DNA of 36,977 nucleotides. It comes from Rubrivivax sp. Lineage in GTDB: Bacteria > Pseudomonadota > Gammaproteobacteria > Burkholderiales > Burkholderiaceae_C. Made by a program: the position numbers and the translations under genes. How positions within the stretch are numbered: position 1 is the stretch's first letter; every line of letters starts with the position of its first letter. Where the stretch lies: positions 1 through 36,977 of the forward strand of contig JADCGQ010000046.1 of NCBI GenBank assembly GCA_020248945.1, read 5' to 3'. Shown here piece by piece: positions 24,491 to 34,720 of the stretch. Under the pieces are notes generated by a model. That model made no database searches. It saw nothing but the letters and a program-made list of their open reading frames with translations, and was not told the DNA's origin.

Positions 24491-25357
24491 TCAGCTCCGG
24501 CAGGTGGGCAGCGCCTGCTGCAGGCTGGCCCGCGTGGCCTCGGCCGCGGCGCGGGCGGCCGCGGCGAAGGTCGGCATGTCGGCGGCATCACCACCGGCAT
24601 AGAGGATGGCGCGCGAGGAGTTCACGATCACCGGCGCGCCCGGCCGCCAGCCGGCGTGCACGGTGGCCGCGGCATCGCCGCCCTGGGCGCCCACGCCCGG
24701 GATCAGCAGCGGCAGCGTCGGCGCCAGCGCGCGCACGCGGGCGATCTCGTCGGGGAAGGTGGCGCCGACGACGAGGCCGAGCTCGGTACCGCCAAGCTGG
24801 CGGCTCCAGTCACCGGCGGCCAGCCGGGCGACGTGCTCGAACAGGCGCTCGCCGCTGGCCAGCGCCTGGCCTTGCAGGTCGGCGCCGCCGGGGTTGCTGG
24901 TGCGGCACAGCAGGATCAGGCCCTTGCCGCGATAACGGCCGCCTTCGGCGAGTGCCGAGTACGGCTCGACGCTGTCCAGGCCCATGAAGGGCGAGAGCGT
25001 CAGCGCATCAGCTTGGTAGCGCTCGAAGGCCTCGCGGGCGTACATCGCGGCGGTGCTGCCGATGTCGCCGCGCTTGGCGTCCAGGATCACCGGCACGCCG
25101 GGGGCGTGGGTGTGGATGTGGGCGATGAGCCGTTCGAGCTGCTCCTCGGCGCGGTGCGCGGCGAAGTGCGCGATCTGCGGCTTGAAGGCGCAGGCCAGGT
25201 CGGCGGTGGCGTCCACGATGGCCGCGCAGAAATCGAAGATGCGCGCGCTGTCGCCGCGCCAGGCCAGCGGGAACCTCGCGGGCTCGGGGTCGAGGCCCAC
25301 GCACAGCATCGAGGCGTGGCGCGCCGTGGCGGCGTCTAGTTGCGCACGAAAGCTCAT
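24491..25357 (-). CDS. pyrF: orotidine 5'-phosphate decarboxylase (type 2)
   Basis: This 288-residue enzyme converts OMP to UMP in pyrimidine synthesis. The active-site signature is LDAKRGDIGSTA, with the Asp-Lys-Asp catalytic array; SMLCVGLDPE at residues 16-25 and LIPGVGAQGGD are family regions. The length matches the longer type 2 enzymes (about 270-285) found in many Burkholderiales and mycobacteria. The ATG at 25357 has no ribosome binding site, but CACAAT ends six bases upstream. The mod gene ends 41 bases upstream on the same strand, and the hybrid kinase gene follows five bases after its stop. Confidence 0.96.
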   Translation of the reverse strand: MSFRAQLDAATARHASMLCVGLDPEPARFPLAWRGDSARIFDFCAAIVDATADLACAFKPQIAHFAAHRAEEQLERLIAHIHTHAPGVPVILDAKRGDIGSTAAMYAREAFERYQADALTLSPFMGLDSVEPYSALAEGGRYRGKGLILLCRTSNPGGADLQGQALASGERLFEHVARLAAGDWSRQLGGTELGLVVGATFPDEIARVRALAPTLPLLIPGVGAQGGDAAATVHAGWRPGAPVIVNSSRAILYAGGDAADMPTFAAAARAAAEATRASLQQALPTCRS

Positions 25358-25363
25358 GCGCCG

Positions 25364-25369
25364 ATTGTG
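25364..25369 (-). promoter_or_regulatory. -10-like hexamer CACAAT close to pyrF ATG
   Basis: On the minus strand CACAAT (four of six -10 bases) ends six bases before the pyrF ATG at 25357, again without a ribosome binding site. It would allow pyrF to be transcribed independently of the restriction-modification operon. Confidence 0.3.
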
Positions 25370-25398
25370 CCCGCCGCCCGGGCCGCTGGCAGCCTGGG

Positions 25399-28050
25399 CT
25401 ACAGCGCCAGCACCTTGGTACTTTCCTCACCGAACTGGCTGATCACGCGCACCGCCACGCGCTGGCCCTTGCGCGCGGCGATGGGGTGCGAGCGGTGGCC
25501 GTACACGCGCTCGAAGGCCTCGTCGTCGAGCTCCAGCTTCAGCGTCTTCTCGACCTTGGCCTTGGCGTCGGCCAGCGCCAGCGCCGACAGGCCCTTCTTC
25601 CACTTGTCGAACTCGTCGTGGTCGCCACCGCAGAAGAACACCTGCGTGGCGACGAAGTTGCTGCCGTCGTAGTGCTCGTCCACCATCCAGTAGGCGATGT
25701 CGGCCACGTTGCGCGGCTTCACTTCGTCGGTGATGGGGTCGTAGAGGTCGAGGCCGCGGATCTCCACCGCCACGCCGGGGTTGCCATCGGGCAGCTTGGC
25801 CGGCACGGTGGCGATGTCGGGCTCGCCGATCGTCACGAAGCTGGCGGCCTTCTTGTCCTTCTTGATGAGCCCGTCCTGCATGAGGTCGTCGTGCATGCGC
25901 ACCTTGGTCACCTCGAAGCTGCCGAGCTTGACCGTGACGCTGCGGTTGTCGACATCGCTCTCGAAGCCGAAGCCCAGGATCACCAGCCAGTCGGCATCGG
26001 CGCGGCGGCGGCAGGCGAGGATGGCGTCGTTGACGGCCTTCTTGCTGACGGTGCCGAACTGCGGCCCGATGTGGAAGTAGGCCTTGCGCTCGCCGGCCGG
26101 CGTTGGGTACCAGCCTTCGGCGTGCAGCGCACCGCCGTCGCCCATCTGCTCGTTGATGGCGTCGACGCGGTTGAACACCGCGGTTTCGTTCTTCAGGCCG
26201 TTCTTGATGCCGGCGTGCTTGAGGTGCTCGAACACGCGGTCGCTGAAGCGTTGGGTGTCGGCCGGGCGGGCGTGCGCGGTGGCCAGCGCCTCGGGCGGCA
26301 GCGGCTCGAAGCCTTGCAGCGTCTCCACCGTGAAGGGGCCGGCGACGCGCAGCTTCTTCTTGTCGACCAATGCTTGATCGAACATGCGCCGCTTCTCGGC
26401 AACTTCATCGCCAGCCAAGACGCCTAGCGTCACCTGTTCTGAGGCCTTATATTGAAAGCCGTGGCGAATGTCACCGCCTACGTTGTCCTCCAGAAGGTAC
26501 CAAGGGTAGGTCGCAGTCATCAGCCGCGTCTTGGCGATATTGAGCGCAATGCGGCTGGTGTCTGAGGTGATCCAGCGCCGGCCCCACTGCTCGGCCACGT
26601 GCGCCGTAGTGCCGCTGCCGCAGGTGGGATCAAGCACGAGATCGCCGGGGTCAGTGGTCATTAGGATGCAACGCTTGATGACCTCTGTTTGCGTTTGCAC
26701 CACATAGACGCGGCTCTCACCGAAGCCACTTGCGCCGGTGTCAGTCCAAAGATTCGAGATCGCACGGAACGGAAAGTCGTCGTGGTAATTCTTCCATCGC
26801 AAGCTTGTCCCAACTAGGTGTAGGCGACCCAACTCCTTGAGGCGGTCCAGCCCGGCCGCATTTGTCGACCAGCCGCGACCTCCTGTGGGCCGCAACTCGC
26901 TTCCTTGAAAGGAGTAGATGAACCTCGAGTTTTCTGAACCGGACTGGGAAGTAAGGTCGCGCAGTCGAAGGCCACGGCCCTCTGGCATTGGTGCAGCACC
27001 AGCCTTCTGCGCGACGCTGAGATCAATCAGCTTGCCCCCAGGGGTCTCAACACAAACGTAGCGTTCGGTCAGGCTTTCGACGAATGGCTTTTCCTCGAAC
27101 ATTTGCCGGTACTTGCAGGCACCCTTATCCGTCGAGTACCAAATCAAGTGATCGAACACCGAAGCGAGCATCTTCGGCGTCTGACCGCTAGTCTTGACGA
27201 AAGCAATCTGCGAAACGAAGTTCTCACTACCAAACACCTCATCCATCAGCGACCGCACCAAGTGCACGTTCTCATCGCTGATCTGTACGAAACACGACCC
27301 GCTCGCACTCAACAACTCACGCGCCACCAGCAGCCGGTCCCGCAAGTAGCTGAGGTAACTGTGGATGCCCAGCTCCCAGGTATCGCGGAACGCCTTGATG
27401 ACCTCGGGCTCGCCGCTCAGGTGGTCGTCGGCGCCGTCCTTCACGTTGCGGTCGTTCTGCCGCATCTGCCAGTTGCTGCCGTACTTGATGCCATACGGCG
27501 GATCGATGTAGATGCACTGCACCTGCCCCGCCATGCCCTCGCGTTCGAGCAGGCTCGTCATCACCAGCAGGCTGTCGCCCTGGATGAGCCGGTTGCGCCA
27601 GGCGTCGTGGCGCTTGTAGTAGCTGGCGGGCTTCTCCAGCTCGTCGATGGCCAGCGGGTTGCCGTGCAGCTCGGCCGTGAACAGATCGTTCTGCGTGGCG
27701 GCCTGGGCCTTGAGCGCATACAGGCGCGCGATCAGGCGCTCGGGCTCGACGTGTTCATGCCGGTAGAGGCTGCGGATGTCGATGCGCAGCGCGCGCTCGT
27801 CGTCGCCCGGGCCGTACTTGTGCATCCAGTACAGCTCGGGGTCTTGCCCGCGTGTCGTCACCGGGTTCAGCGGCACCGTCTTCGCAGTGGGCCGGCCGGC
27901 CAGTGCCTCGGCCTCCTGGCCGGCTTCTTCGCGGCTGGGGATGAACAGGCGGCCGTCGCCCGCGTGCACCAGGGCATCAACAGGTTGCGCGGGTGGCGCG
28001 GGCGTGGCGGGCGAGGGCGCGGTCTTGCTGGCGGTCTTTCGGGTGGCCAT
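25399..28050 (-). CDS. mod: type III restriction-modification DNA methyltransferase (Mod)
   Basis: This 883-residue adenine-N6 methyltransferase is of the beta class. Catalytic motif IV, DPPY in [11 protein letters not shown], lies near residue 182, before the SAM-binding motif [14 protein letters not shown], near 472. The target-recognition region lies between them and, by eye, has distinctly lower GC (about 26400-27330) than the rest of the gene. The C-terminal part ([18 protein letters not shown]) is typical of Mod proteins paired with large helicase-type Res subunits. ATG 28050 follows the PIN-domain gene stop by two bases, so it is co-expressed with res and that toxin-like gene. The recognition sequence cannot be read from the protein. 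Confidence 0.93.
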   Translation of the reverse strand: MATRKTASKTAPSPATPAPPAQPVDALVHAGDGRLFIPSREEAGQEAEALAGRPTAKTVPLNPVTTRGQDPELYWMHKYGPGDDERALRIDIRSLYRHEHVEPERLIARLYALKAQAATQNDLFTAELHGNPLAIDELEKPASYYKRHDAWRNRLIQGDSLLVMTSLLEREGMAGQVQCIYIDPPYGIKYGSNWQMRQNDRNVKDGADDHLSGEPEVIKAFRDTWELGIHSYLSYLRDRLLVARELLSASGSCFVQISDENVHLVRSLMDEVFGSENFVSQIAFVKTSGQTPKMLASVFDHLIWYSTDKGACKYRQMFEEKPFVESLTERYVCVETPGGKLIDLSVAQKAGAAPMPEGRGLRLRDLTSQSGSENSRFIYSFQGSELRPTGGRGWSTNAAGLDRLKELGRLHLVGTSLRWKNYHDDFPFRAISNLWTDTGASGFGESRVYVVQTQTEVIKRCILMTTDPGDLVLDPTCGSGTTAHVAEQWGRRWITSDTSRIALNIAKTRLMTATYPWYLLEDNVGGDIRHGFQYKASEQVTLGVLAGDEVAEKRRMFDQALVDKKKLRVAGPFTVETLQGFEPLPPEALATAHARPADTQRFSDRVFEHLKHAGIKNGLKNETAVFNRVDAINEQMGDGGALHAEGWYPTPAGERKAYFHIGPQFGTVSKKAVNDAILACRRRADADWLVILGFGFESDVDNRSVTVKLGSFEVTKVRMHDDLMQDGLIKKDKKAASFVTIGEPDIATVPAKLPDGNPGVAVEIRGLDLYDPITDEVKPRNVADIAYWMVDEHYDGSNFVATQVFFCGGDHDEFDKWKKGLSALALADAKAKVEKTLKLELDDEAFERVYGHRSHPIAARKGQRVAVRVISQFGEESTKVLAL
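26390..27330 (-). other. low-GC specificity segment inside mod
   Basis: The stretch reads near 50-55% GC by eye, against 65-70% on both sides. It contains AT-rich codons absent elsewhere in the gene, for example around TTATATTGAAAG at 26448-26459. It covers residues of roughly 240-550, the target-recognition part of this beta-class enzyme and adjoining SAM motif. Replacement by recombination is the likely cause. Confidence 0.6.
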
Positions 28051-28052
28051 GG

Positions 28053-28496
28053 TCAAGCAGTCCAGTCTTCGACGCGCAGGCCCGGCACGCGGGCGAACTC
28101 GCGGGTGTTGTGCGTCACCACCACCAGCCCGGCAGCCAGGGCGTGCGCGGCGATCCACATGTCTTGCGGGCCTATCGGCTGCCCGTTCAGCTCCAGCGCG
28201 CGACGCAGCTCGCCATAGCGCGTGGCCACGGGCGGGGTCAGGTCGAGCACGGGCACCAGGGTCTGCAGGCGATCTACCTCCGCGCGGCTGGCTGCGGGGT
28301 CGGGGCTCTTCTCGGCGCCGTAGCGCAATTCGCCCAAGGAAATGAGCGACATCGCCAGCTCCGCAGCCGGCACCGCCTGAAGGCGCTGCACCAGCCGCTG
28401 GTGTTCAGCCAGGCGAGCCGCATCTTTCGGCGGACGCGACTTCAGGTGCTGGCGAATGCCGATGCAGGCATTGGTGTCGAGCAGGTACTTGGGCAT
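28053..28496 (-). CDS. vapC: PIN-domain ribonuclease, VapC-type toxin
   Basis: This 147-residue protein has the PIN-domain acidic residues: D7 in [11 protein letters not shown] in [14 protein letters not shown] in [11 protein letters not shown], and the closing HNTREF stretch followed by VPGLRVEDW. These match VapC toxins that cut RNA. It sits ten bases after the res stop and two bases before the mod start, so it belongs to the restriction-modification operon. No VapB-type antitoxin frame is found beside it, and the ten-base space rules one out upstream. It may be neutralised by an unlinked antitoxin, be tolerated, or have been recruited as an additional effector. Confidence 0.92.
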   Translation of the reverse strand: MPKYLLDTNACIGIRQHLKSRPPKDAARLAEHQRLVQRLQAVPAAELAMSLISLGELRYGAEKSPDPAASRAEVDRLQTLVPVLDLTPPVATRYGELRRALELNGQPIGPQDMWIAAHALAAGLVVVTHNTREFARVPGLRVEDWTA

Positions 28497-28506
28497 CGTT
28501 GTGGGG

Positions 28507-31500
28507 CTAGTGCTCTTCGTCGTCCACCAGGCCGGGGCGGTGTTCGGCCGGCGCCGGGTTCTTCAGGTTCTCGAACATCTCGTCAGGCATGGCCATCAGC
28601 ACCTGGAACACGTCCCAGGCTGTCTTGCCTGCGGCTGGCGCGAGTGCATCCACTTCGGCCGCGAGGCGCTCGATCTCGGCTTCGAGCTGTTCCTTCACGC
28701 GGTCGATGTCGGTCACCTCGAAGAAGTACCAGGGCTCGGTGTGCAGGAGATCAAGGTGCGCGTTCACGGCCGGCAGCCAGCGCTCGCGCATGAAGTAGCG
28801 CTTCTCGGCCTTGTCCTTGGCAAAGCCGGTCACTTCGAGCACCAGGTTGCAGCGGCGGCCCTGCGGCGTGCGCAGGCGCACGATGAAGTCGGGCAGGTAG
28901 CGGCGCTCGGTGCCGGTGGCATCGACGTACGGCACCTCGAAGCCGAGGAAGGCGTTCTTCACATAGCTTTCGACCTGGGGGTTCTGCTCCAGGGTCTTGG
29001 CGGCAATCTGCTCCCAGCTGTCGGTGTCGGCCACCACGCGGTTGACGTGGCTCTTGGTGGTGGCGAACACCGGCTTGGTGGTGCTGCCCGACACATGGGT
29101 CGTGCTGCCGCGCGGGTTGTGGTGGTTCAGCAGCGGCAACACGCTGGGGCCGCCGGCCGCCGCGGCCGGGTGAAGCCGGGCTGCCTGCTCGATGCCCATG
29201 AAGACGCTGGCTGCCACGCGCGTGGCGTCTTCAAAACGCACCATGCGCTTGAAGCGCGGATCGCGCTCGCCGATCAAGTCGACCTGGCTCTCGTACCAGG
29301 CCTGAGCAATGCGACGCAGATCGCCGAAGTGCTCCAGCTGCACGCGGCCGTCGTCGTTGCGGTAGTAGCGCGACAGCACCTGCGACGCGGCCCAGAACAC
29401 CACCTCCTGGTCGCGCAGGCGGTCGAGGTCCAGGCGGAGGGCTTCGCGCTCGCCGGAGAAGGCGGTGCCCAGTTCGGTGTGCGCGGGGTTGCTGGTGAGG
29501 TCCAGCCTGAAGAGCGGCACGCCGTCGAAACTTGCCTCGACGCGGTCGGCAGCGTGCGCGAGCTTGTAGCCCAGCAGGCGCGGGAATCGGATCTCGAGTG
29601 CCGCGCGCTCGGGCAGCGCTCGGATGGGCTTGGGCTCGACGATGGGCGGCGGATCGACTTCGCCACCGCGGAAGAACTTGAAGGGCACGCCGATGATGTG
29701 GGCGTACTCCGGCGGGAAGCGGCCGGTCTTGGGGTCGAGAAGGTATTGCCGGCGGCGCAGGGCACGACCAGCCACCTGCTCGCACAGCAGCTGCGAGCCG
29801 AAGGCGCGCACGCCGACGATGTGCGTCACGGTGTTGGCGTCCCAGCCTTCGGTGAGCATGCCTACGCTGACGACGCAGCGCACGTGCTGGCCCAGCTTGC
29901 CGGGCCGGCCGACGGTGTTGACGACCTCGCGCAACAGGTGCGCGTCGGTGAGTGAATCGACCGACTGCTCGGGGTGGGCGATGCGCCAATCGCGCTTGAA
30001 GGCCTCGATCTCGGGCGCGAACACGCGCTTGAAGTCGTCGTCGATCTGGCCGGAGTGTTCGAGCGCGTCAGAGTCGATCAGCAGCGAGGGTGGGCGCTGC
30101 CGCGCGGTGCGCGTGGTGGAGTCGAAGTTCGAGAACAGCGGCAGCACGCCCGGCACCACGAGCGGCCGGCCTTCGGCGTCAGCGCCCTCGTAGCCGGCAA
30201 TCTTCTTGAACACCTCTTTGGACACCGTGGTGTTGCTGCACACGACGATGAAGACTGGCGGGCTGGTGAGCAGGTCAGCCCCGCGCTCGCCCTTCTCGCG
30301 CTGGCCTTTCTCGTAGGCCTCGTAGTGGCGGTAGAACTGTTCGAGCGCGTTTAGCAGCAGTGAAGGCAGCTGCGGCGGTTGCTCGACAGCGGCCTGGGTC
30401 TTGTTCGACTTTCCGCGCTTGCCGGGCTTGGCACCCTCTTCTGCCGCTTCGTCGACCTCAGCTTGTTCGGCTTTGTCGTCCTTGCGCTGCGTGCGCTGGC
30501 CCTTGCGCGGCAGCAAGTCCCTGCAGTGCTCGTACAGGTTGCGAAGCACGGGCTCTTCGATGTGCTGCGCGCTGTCGTCGACCGGCAGGAACGGGATCTT
30601 CACGAGCCCGGCCTCGATGGCTTCGATCAGGCCAAAGTCGGTGACGACCCACGGGAAGTGGCTGTACGCTGGCCAGCCTGAACCCGACAGGTAGTAGGGC
30701 GTGGCCGAGAGGTCGTAGACGGCCCGAACCTGCCAGCGTCTGGCCACGGCGCAAAGGCCGCTGTACCAGACGGCCGCGCGCTCGTTCTCCGTCGCGCTGT
30801 TTTCGTCGTCGCTGTCGCGGCCCTTCGCCTTGGGCAGGTAGCAGTGGTGGGCCTCGTCGTTGAGCACCAGGAGCCGCCGGCCGGCCTTGAAGCCGGGCAA
30901 CAGGCGGCGCAGCACGCCGGCGTCGTCTTCACGGGCTTCGACCTTGCGGCCGTCGGGGCCGAGCTTGCCGTCGAGCGGGCTCTTCTTGTTGCCGCCGATG
31001 AGCCGCGGCTCGAAGCCGTGGAAGTTGGTGATGGCCAGCCGTGCGTTCAGGCCGGCCATCAGCGGCGCATAGGCCGGCGGCACGAGCTTGCGCTGGCGAT
31101 AGTAGTCGGCCGCGTCGTGGTCGGCCAGGGTCTGGGTGTCGACGCGCAGCACGCCGAGTCGGTCGCGGATGGTCACGCCCGGGGCGACGAGCAGGAAGTA
31201 GTCGGCGTAGCGCGGGTCTTGGCCGTAGGTCTGGCGGTTGAGGTAGTGGTACAGCACCAGGCAGGCCATGACCACGGTCTTGCCGGTGCCGGTGGCCATC
31301 TTGAACGCGATGCGCGGCAGCGTGAGCTCGGGGTCGCGGCTGCTGGCCTGGGCACGTGCGAGCAGGTTCAGGACGTGGGTGCCGGGGTTGCTCTTGTCGG
31401 CCACCTCGTTGAGCCAGATGGCGGCTTCGACGGCCTCGCGCTGGGCGAAGAACAGGCGGTGGTGGTCGGCGCGTTCGGGGTTGTTGAACCAGTGGCTCAG

Positions 31501-31836
31501 CAACTCGCGTGTGACGCGGCTGGTGACGCCCGGGTAGCCCTCGGCGCGCCAGCGGCCGAGTTGATCGCGCAGCAGGTTGACGAGGTGATCGCGGTAGTTG
31601 GCCGCCAGCTCGTTGAGGTCGTACAGCTCGCTCTGCGGCGGGCTGGCCAGCGGCACCTGGGGCGTGTCGGGGGCGAAGACGCGGCGGCCGGGGCGGCGGT
31701 CGCGGTAGTCGAGGTGGCCGTCGGTGCCGGTGGCGAAGTGGAACTGAGGTTCGTCGTAAGGGCCGTTGAGGATGGGACCCAGATCACCCTTCGCTGGGCC
31801 TGCGGCGGCTTTGGCGGGAGGGCGGCGTTCACTCAT
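28507..31836 (-). CDS. res: type III restriction endonuclease subunit (Res, helicase-nuclease)
   Basis: This 1109-residue protein is a superfamily 2 helicase with a C-terminal nuclease region, of the BPTD_3080-like group. Motifs seen are Walker A ATGTGKT near residue 182, LNDEAHH near 322, LSATPYY near 378 and QVAGRALRR near 692. A charged, probably disordered linker (RKGQRTQRKDDKAEQ) lies near 440-480. The nuclease core has YLPDF near 980 and LEVTG near 1000, where a PD-(D/E)xK enzyme would usually have ExK; a nearby KDKAEKR may supply the lysine. The ATG at 31836 has no ribosome binding site. It leads the operon res - vapC - mod and would cut unmethylated DNA with Mod. Confidence 0.92.
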   Translation of the reverse strand: MSERRPPAKAAAGPAKGDLGPILNGPYDEPQFHFATGTDGHLDYRDRRPGRRVFAPDTPQVPLASPPQSELYDLNELAANYRDHLVNLLRDQLGRWRAEGYPGVTSRVTRELLSHWFNNPERADHHRLFFAQREAVEAAIWLNEVADKSNPGTHVLNLLARAQASSRDPELTLPRIAFKMATGTGKTVVMACLVLYHYLNRQTYGQDPRYADYFLLVAPGVTIRDRLGVLRVDTQTLADHDAADYYRQRKLVPPAYAPLMAGLNARLAITNFHGFEPRLIGGNKKSPLDGKLGPDGRKVEAREDDAGVLRRLLPGFKAGRRLLVLNDEAHHCYLPKAKGRDSDDENSATENERAAVWYSGLCAVARRWQVRAVYDLSATPYYLSGSGWPAYSHFPWVVTDFGLIEAIEAGLVKIPFLPVDDSAQHIEEPVLRNLYEHCRDLLPRKGQRTQRKDDKAEQAEVDEAAEEGAKPGKRGKSNKTQAAVEQPPQLPSLLLNALEQFYRHYEAYEKGQREKGERGADLLTSPPVFIVVCSNTTVSKEVFKKIAGYEGADAEGRPLVVPGVLPLFSNFDSTTRTARQRPPSLLIDSDALEHSGQIDDDFKRVFAPEIEAFKRDWRIAHPEQSVDSLTDAHLLREVVNTVGRPGKLGQHVRCVVSVGMLTEGWDANTVTHIVGVRAFGSQLLCEQVAGRALRRRQYLLDPKTGRFPPEYAHIIGVPFKFFRGGEVDPPPIVEPKPIRALPERAALEIRFPRLLGYKLAHAADRVEASFDGVPLFRLDLTSNPAHTELGTAFSGEREALRLDLDRLRDQEVVFWAASQVLSRYYRNDDGRVQLEHFGDLRRIAQAWYESQVDLIGERDPRFKRMVRFEDATRVAASVFMGIEQAARLHPAAAAGGPSVLPLLNHHNPRGSTTHVSGSTTKPVFATTKSHVNRVVADTDSWEQIAAKTLEQNPQVESYVKNAFLGFEVPYVDATGTERRYLPDFIVRLRTPQGRRCNLVLEVTGFAKDKAEKRYFMRERWLPAVNAHLDLLHTEPWYFFEVTDIDRVKEQLEAEIERLAAEVDALAPAAGKTAWDVFQVLMAMPDEMFENLKNPAPAEHRPGLVDDEEH

Positions 31837-31842
31837 GGTTGC

Positions 31843-31848
31843 ATGTTA
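31843..31848 (-). promoter_or_regulatory. -10-like hexamer TAACAT close to res ATG
   Basis: On the minus strand TAACAT ends six bases before the res ATG at 31836, the same arrangement as at ampG and the M48 gene. No -35 is clear. It would be the promoter of the restriction-modification operon. Confidence 0.35.
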
Positions 31849-31889
31849 GCGAGGGTGCTGGGCCGGGTATGCCCTGCCCTCGCGGCCGC

Positions 31890-33381
<1,492 letters not shown>

Positions 33382-33448
33382 GGAGCCAGGGGCGCCCCCG
33401 AGGCAGGACTTGCGCGGCGCTTGCTAGAGTGTGTCTGCGCGGGGTGAA

Positions 33449-33473
33449 CGGGTCGCGAGCTCACGGCGACCCG
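33449..33473. promoter_or_regulatory. 8-bp stem-loop in leader of DUF898 gene
   Basis: CGGGTCGC (33449-33456) pairs with GCGACCCG (33466-33473) around a nine-base loop, 24 bases before the TTG start at 33498. It could be a protein-binding dyad or an mRNA leader hairpin. Whether it lies in the transcript is unknown, since the promoter cannot be placed. Confidence 0.35.
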
Positions 33474-33497
33474 GCCAGCGCGAACAGGGAGCCCCTC

Positions 33498-34697
33498 TTG
33501 AACGACATGCCTCTGAACCCGGCCGATGGCCCGGCCACGCCCGCGCCCGCCGCGCACGAACTGCGCCTGCGCTTCGTGGGCTCGGGCAGCGAGTACTTCC
33601 GCATCTGGATCGTCAACCTGCTGCTGACGCTGGTGACGGTGGGGCTGTACTACCCCTTCGCCAAGGTGCGGCGGCTGCGCTACTTCCACAACGCCACCGA
33701 GGTGGGCGGCGCGCCGCTGTCGTTCCACGCCGACCCCTGGAAGATGTTCCGCGGCTACGTGCTGGTGGCGCTGATGCTGGCGGCCTACAGCGGGGCCGGG
33801 CACGTCTCGGCCACGGCGGGCCTGATCGCCTTCGTCATCGTCGCGGCGCTGTGGCCGGCGCTGTGGCATTCGTCGATGCGCTTCCGGCTGGCCAACACCG
33901 GCTGGCGCGGCCTGCGCTTCCGCTACACCGGCACTCGCAAGCAGGCCTACGCGGTGATGGCCGTGCCCATTGGCGTGGCGGCGCTGTTCGTGGTGCTGAC
34001 GCTGCTCGTCGCACCCGAAGCCCCGCCCGCGCCCGACGCCCCGCCAGCCCCGAGTGAGCCGGCGTGGGGCGACATCCTGCTCGGCCTGGCACCGCTGGCG
34101 GTGATGCTGGCGGCCATGCCCTTCTTCCTGTGGCTGCTCAAGCGCCAGCAGCACCGCCACTACGCGCTGGGCGACGAGCACACGGCCTTCGACGTCGGCC
34201 TCGGCCGCTTCTACGGCTTCTGGCTGCGCAGCGTGGGCGTGGGCCTGCTGGTGCTGCTGGGTTTCATCGGGGTGGGCGGCCTCTTCCTGTGGGGCCTGGG
34301 CGCCACCGGGCGCTCGCCGGCCGGCGCGCCGGTGCTGGCGGCCATCACGCTGATCCTGGCCTACCTGGTGGTCTTCGCGCTGGTGGGCGGGCACTTCACC
34401 GCCCGGCTGCAGAACCTGGTGTGGAACGGCACCGCCAGCCGCCACCTGCGCTTCGACAGCCGGCTGCGCGCCCGCGACCTGGCCGGCCTGTGGTTCACCA
34501 ACACCCTGTTCACGGTGCTGACGCTGGGCCTGTACTTCCCGTTCGCGCAGGTCAACAGCGCGCGGCTGCGGCTGGAGGCGGTGCGCGTGCACGCCGGCAT
34601 CGACCCCGACGACCTGGTGGCCGCCGCTGGCCGTGCCGACGAGGCCGCCGCAGGTGACGCCGCCGGCGACCTGCTGGGCTTCGACATCGGCTTGTAG
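33498..34697 (+). CDS. DUF898 (YjgN-like) multi-pass membrane protein
   Basis: This 399-residue protein consists of two similar halves, as is usual for YjgN/DUF898. Each has a helix followed by a YFRIWIVNLLLTLVTVGLYYPFAKVRRLRY-type signature: the first near residue 35, the second as LWFTNTLFTVLTLGLYFPFAQV near 335. About seven to eight membrane helices are visible. The TTG at 33498 is preferred because AGGGAG lies six bases upstream; the ATG at 33507 would be 15 bases away, too far. An M48 protease gene follows after 23 bases, a pairing seen widely for this family. Its function is unknown. Confidence 0.9.
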   Translation: MNDMPLNPADGPATPAPAAHELRLRFVGSGSEYFRIWIVNLLLTLVTVGLYYPFAKVRRLRYFHNATEVGGAPLSFHADPWKMFRGYVLVALMLAAYSGAGHVSATAGLIAFVIVAALWPALWHSSMRFRLANTGWRGLRFRYTGTRKQAYAVMAVPIGVAALFVVLTLLVAPEAPPAPDAPPAPSEPAWGDILLGLAPLAVMLAAMPFFLWLLKRQQHRHYALGDEHTAFDVGLGRFYGFWLRSVGVGLLVLLGFIGVGGLFLWGLGATGRSPAGAPVLAAITLILAYLVVFALVGGHFTARLQNLVWNGTASRHLRFDSRLRARDLAGLWFTNTLFTVLTLGLYFPFAQVNSARLRLEAVRVHAGIDPDDLVAAAGRADEAAAGDAAGDLLGFDIGL

Positions 34698-34720
34698 TTC
34701 AGAGCACAGGACGGCTGCCC

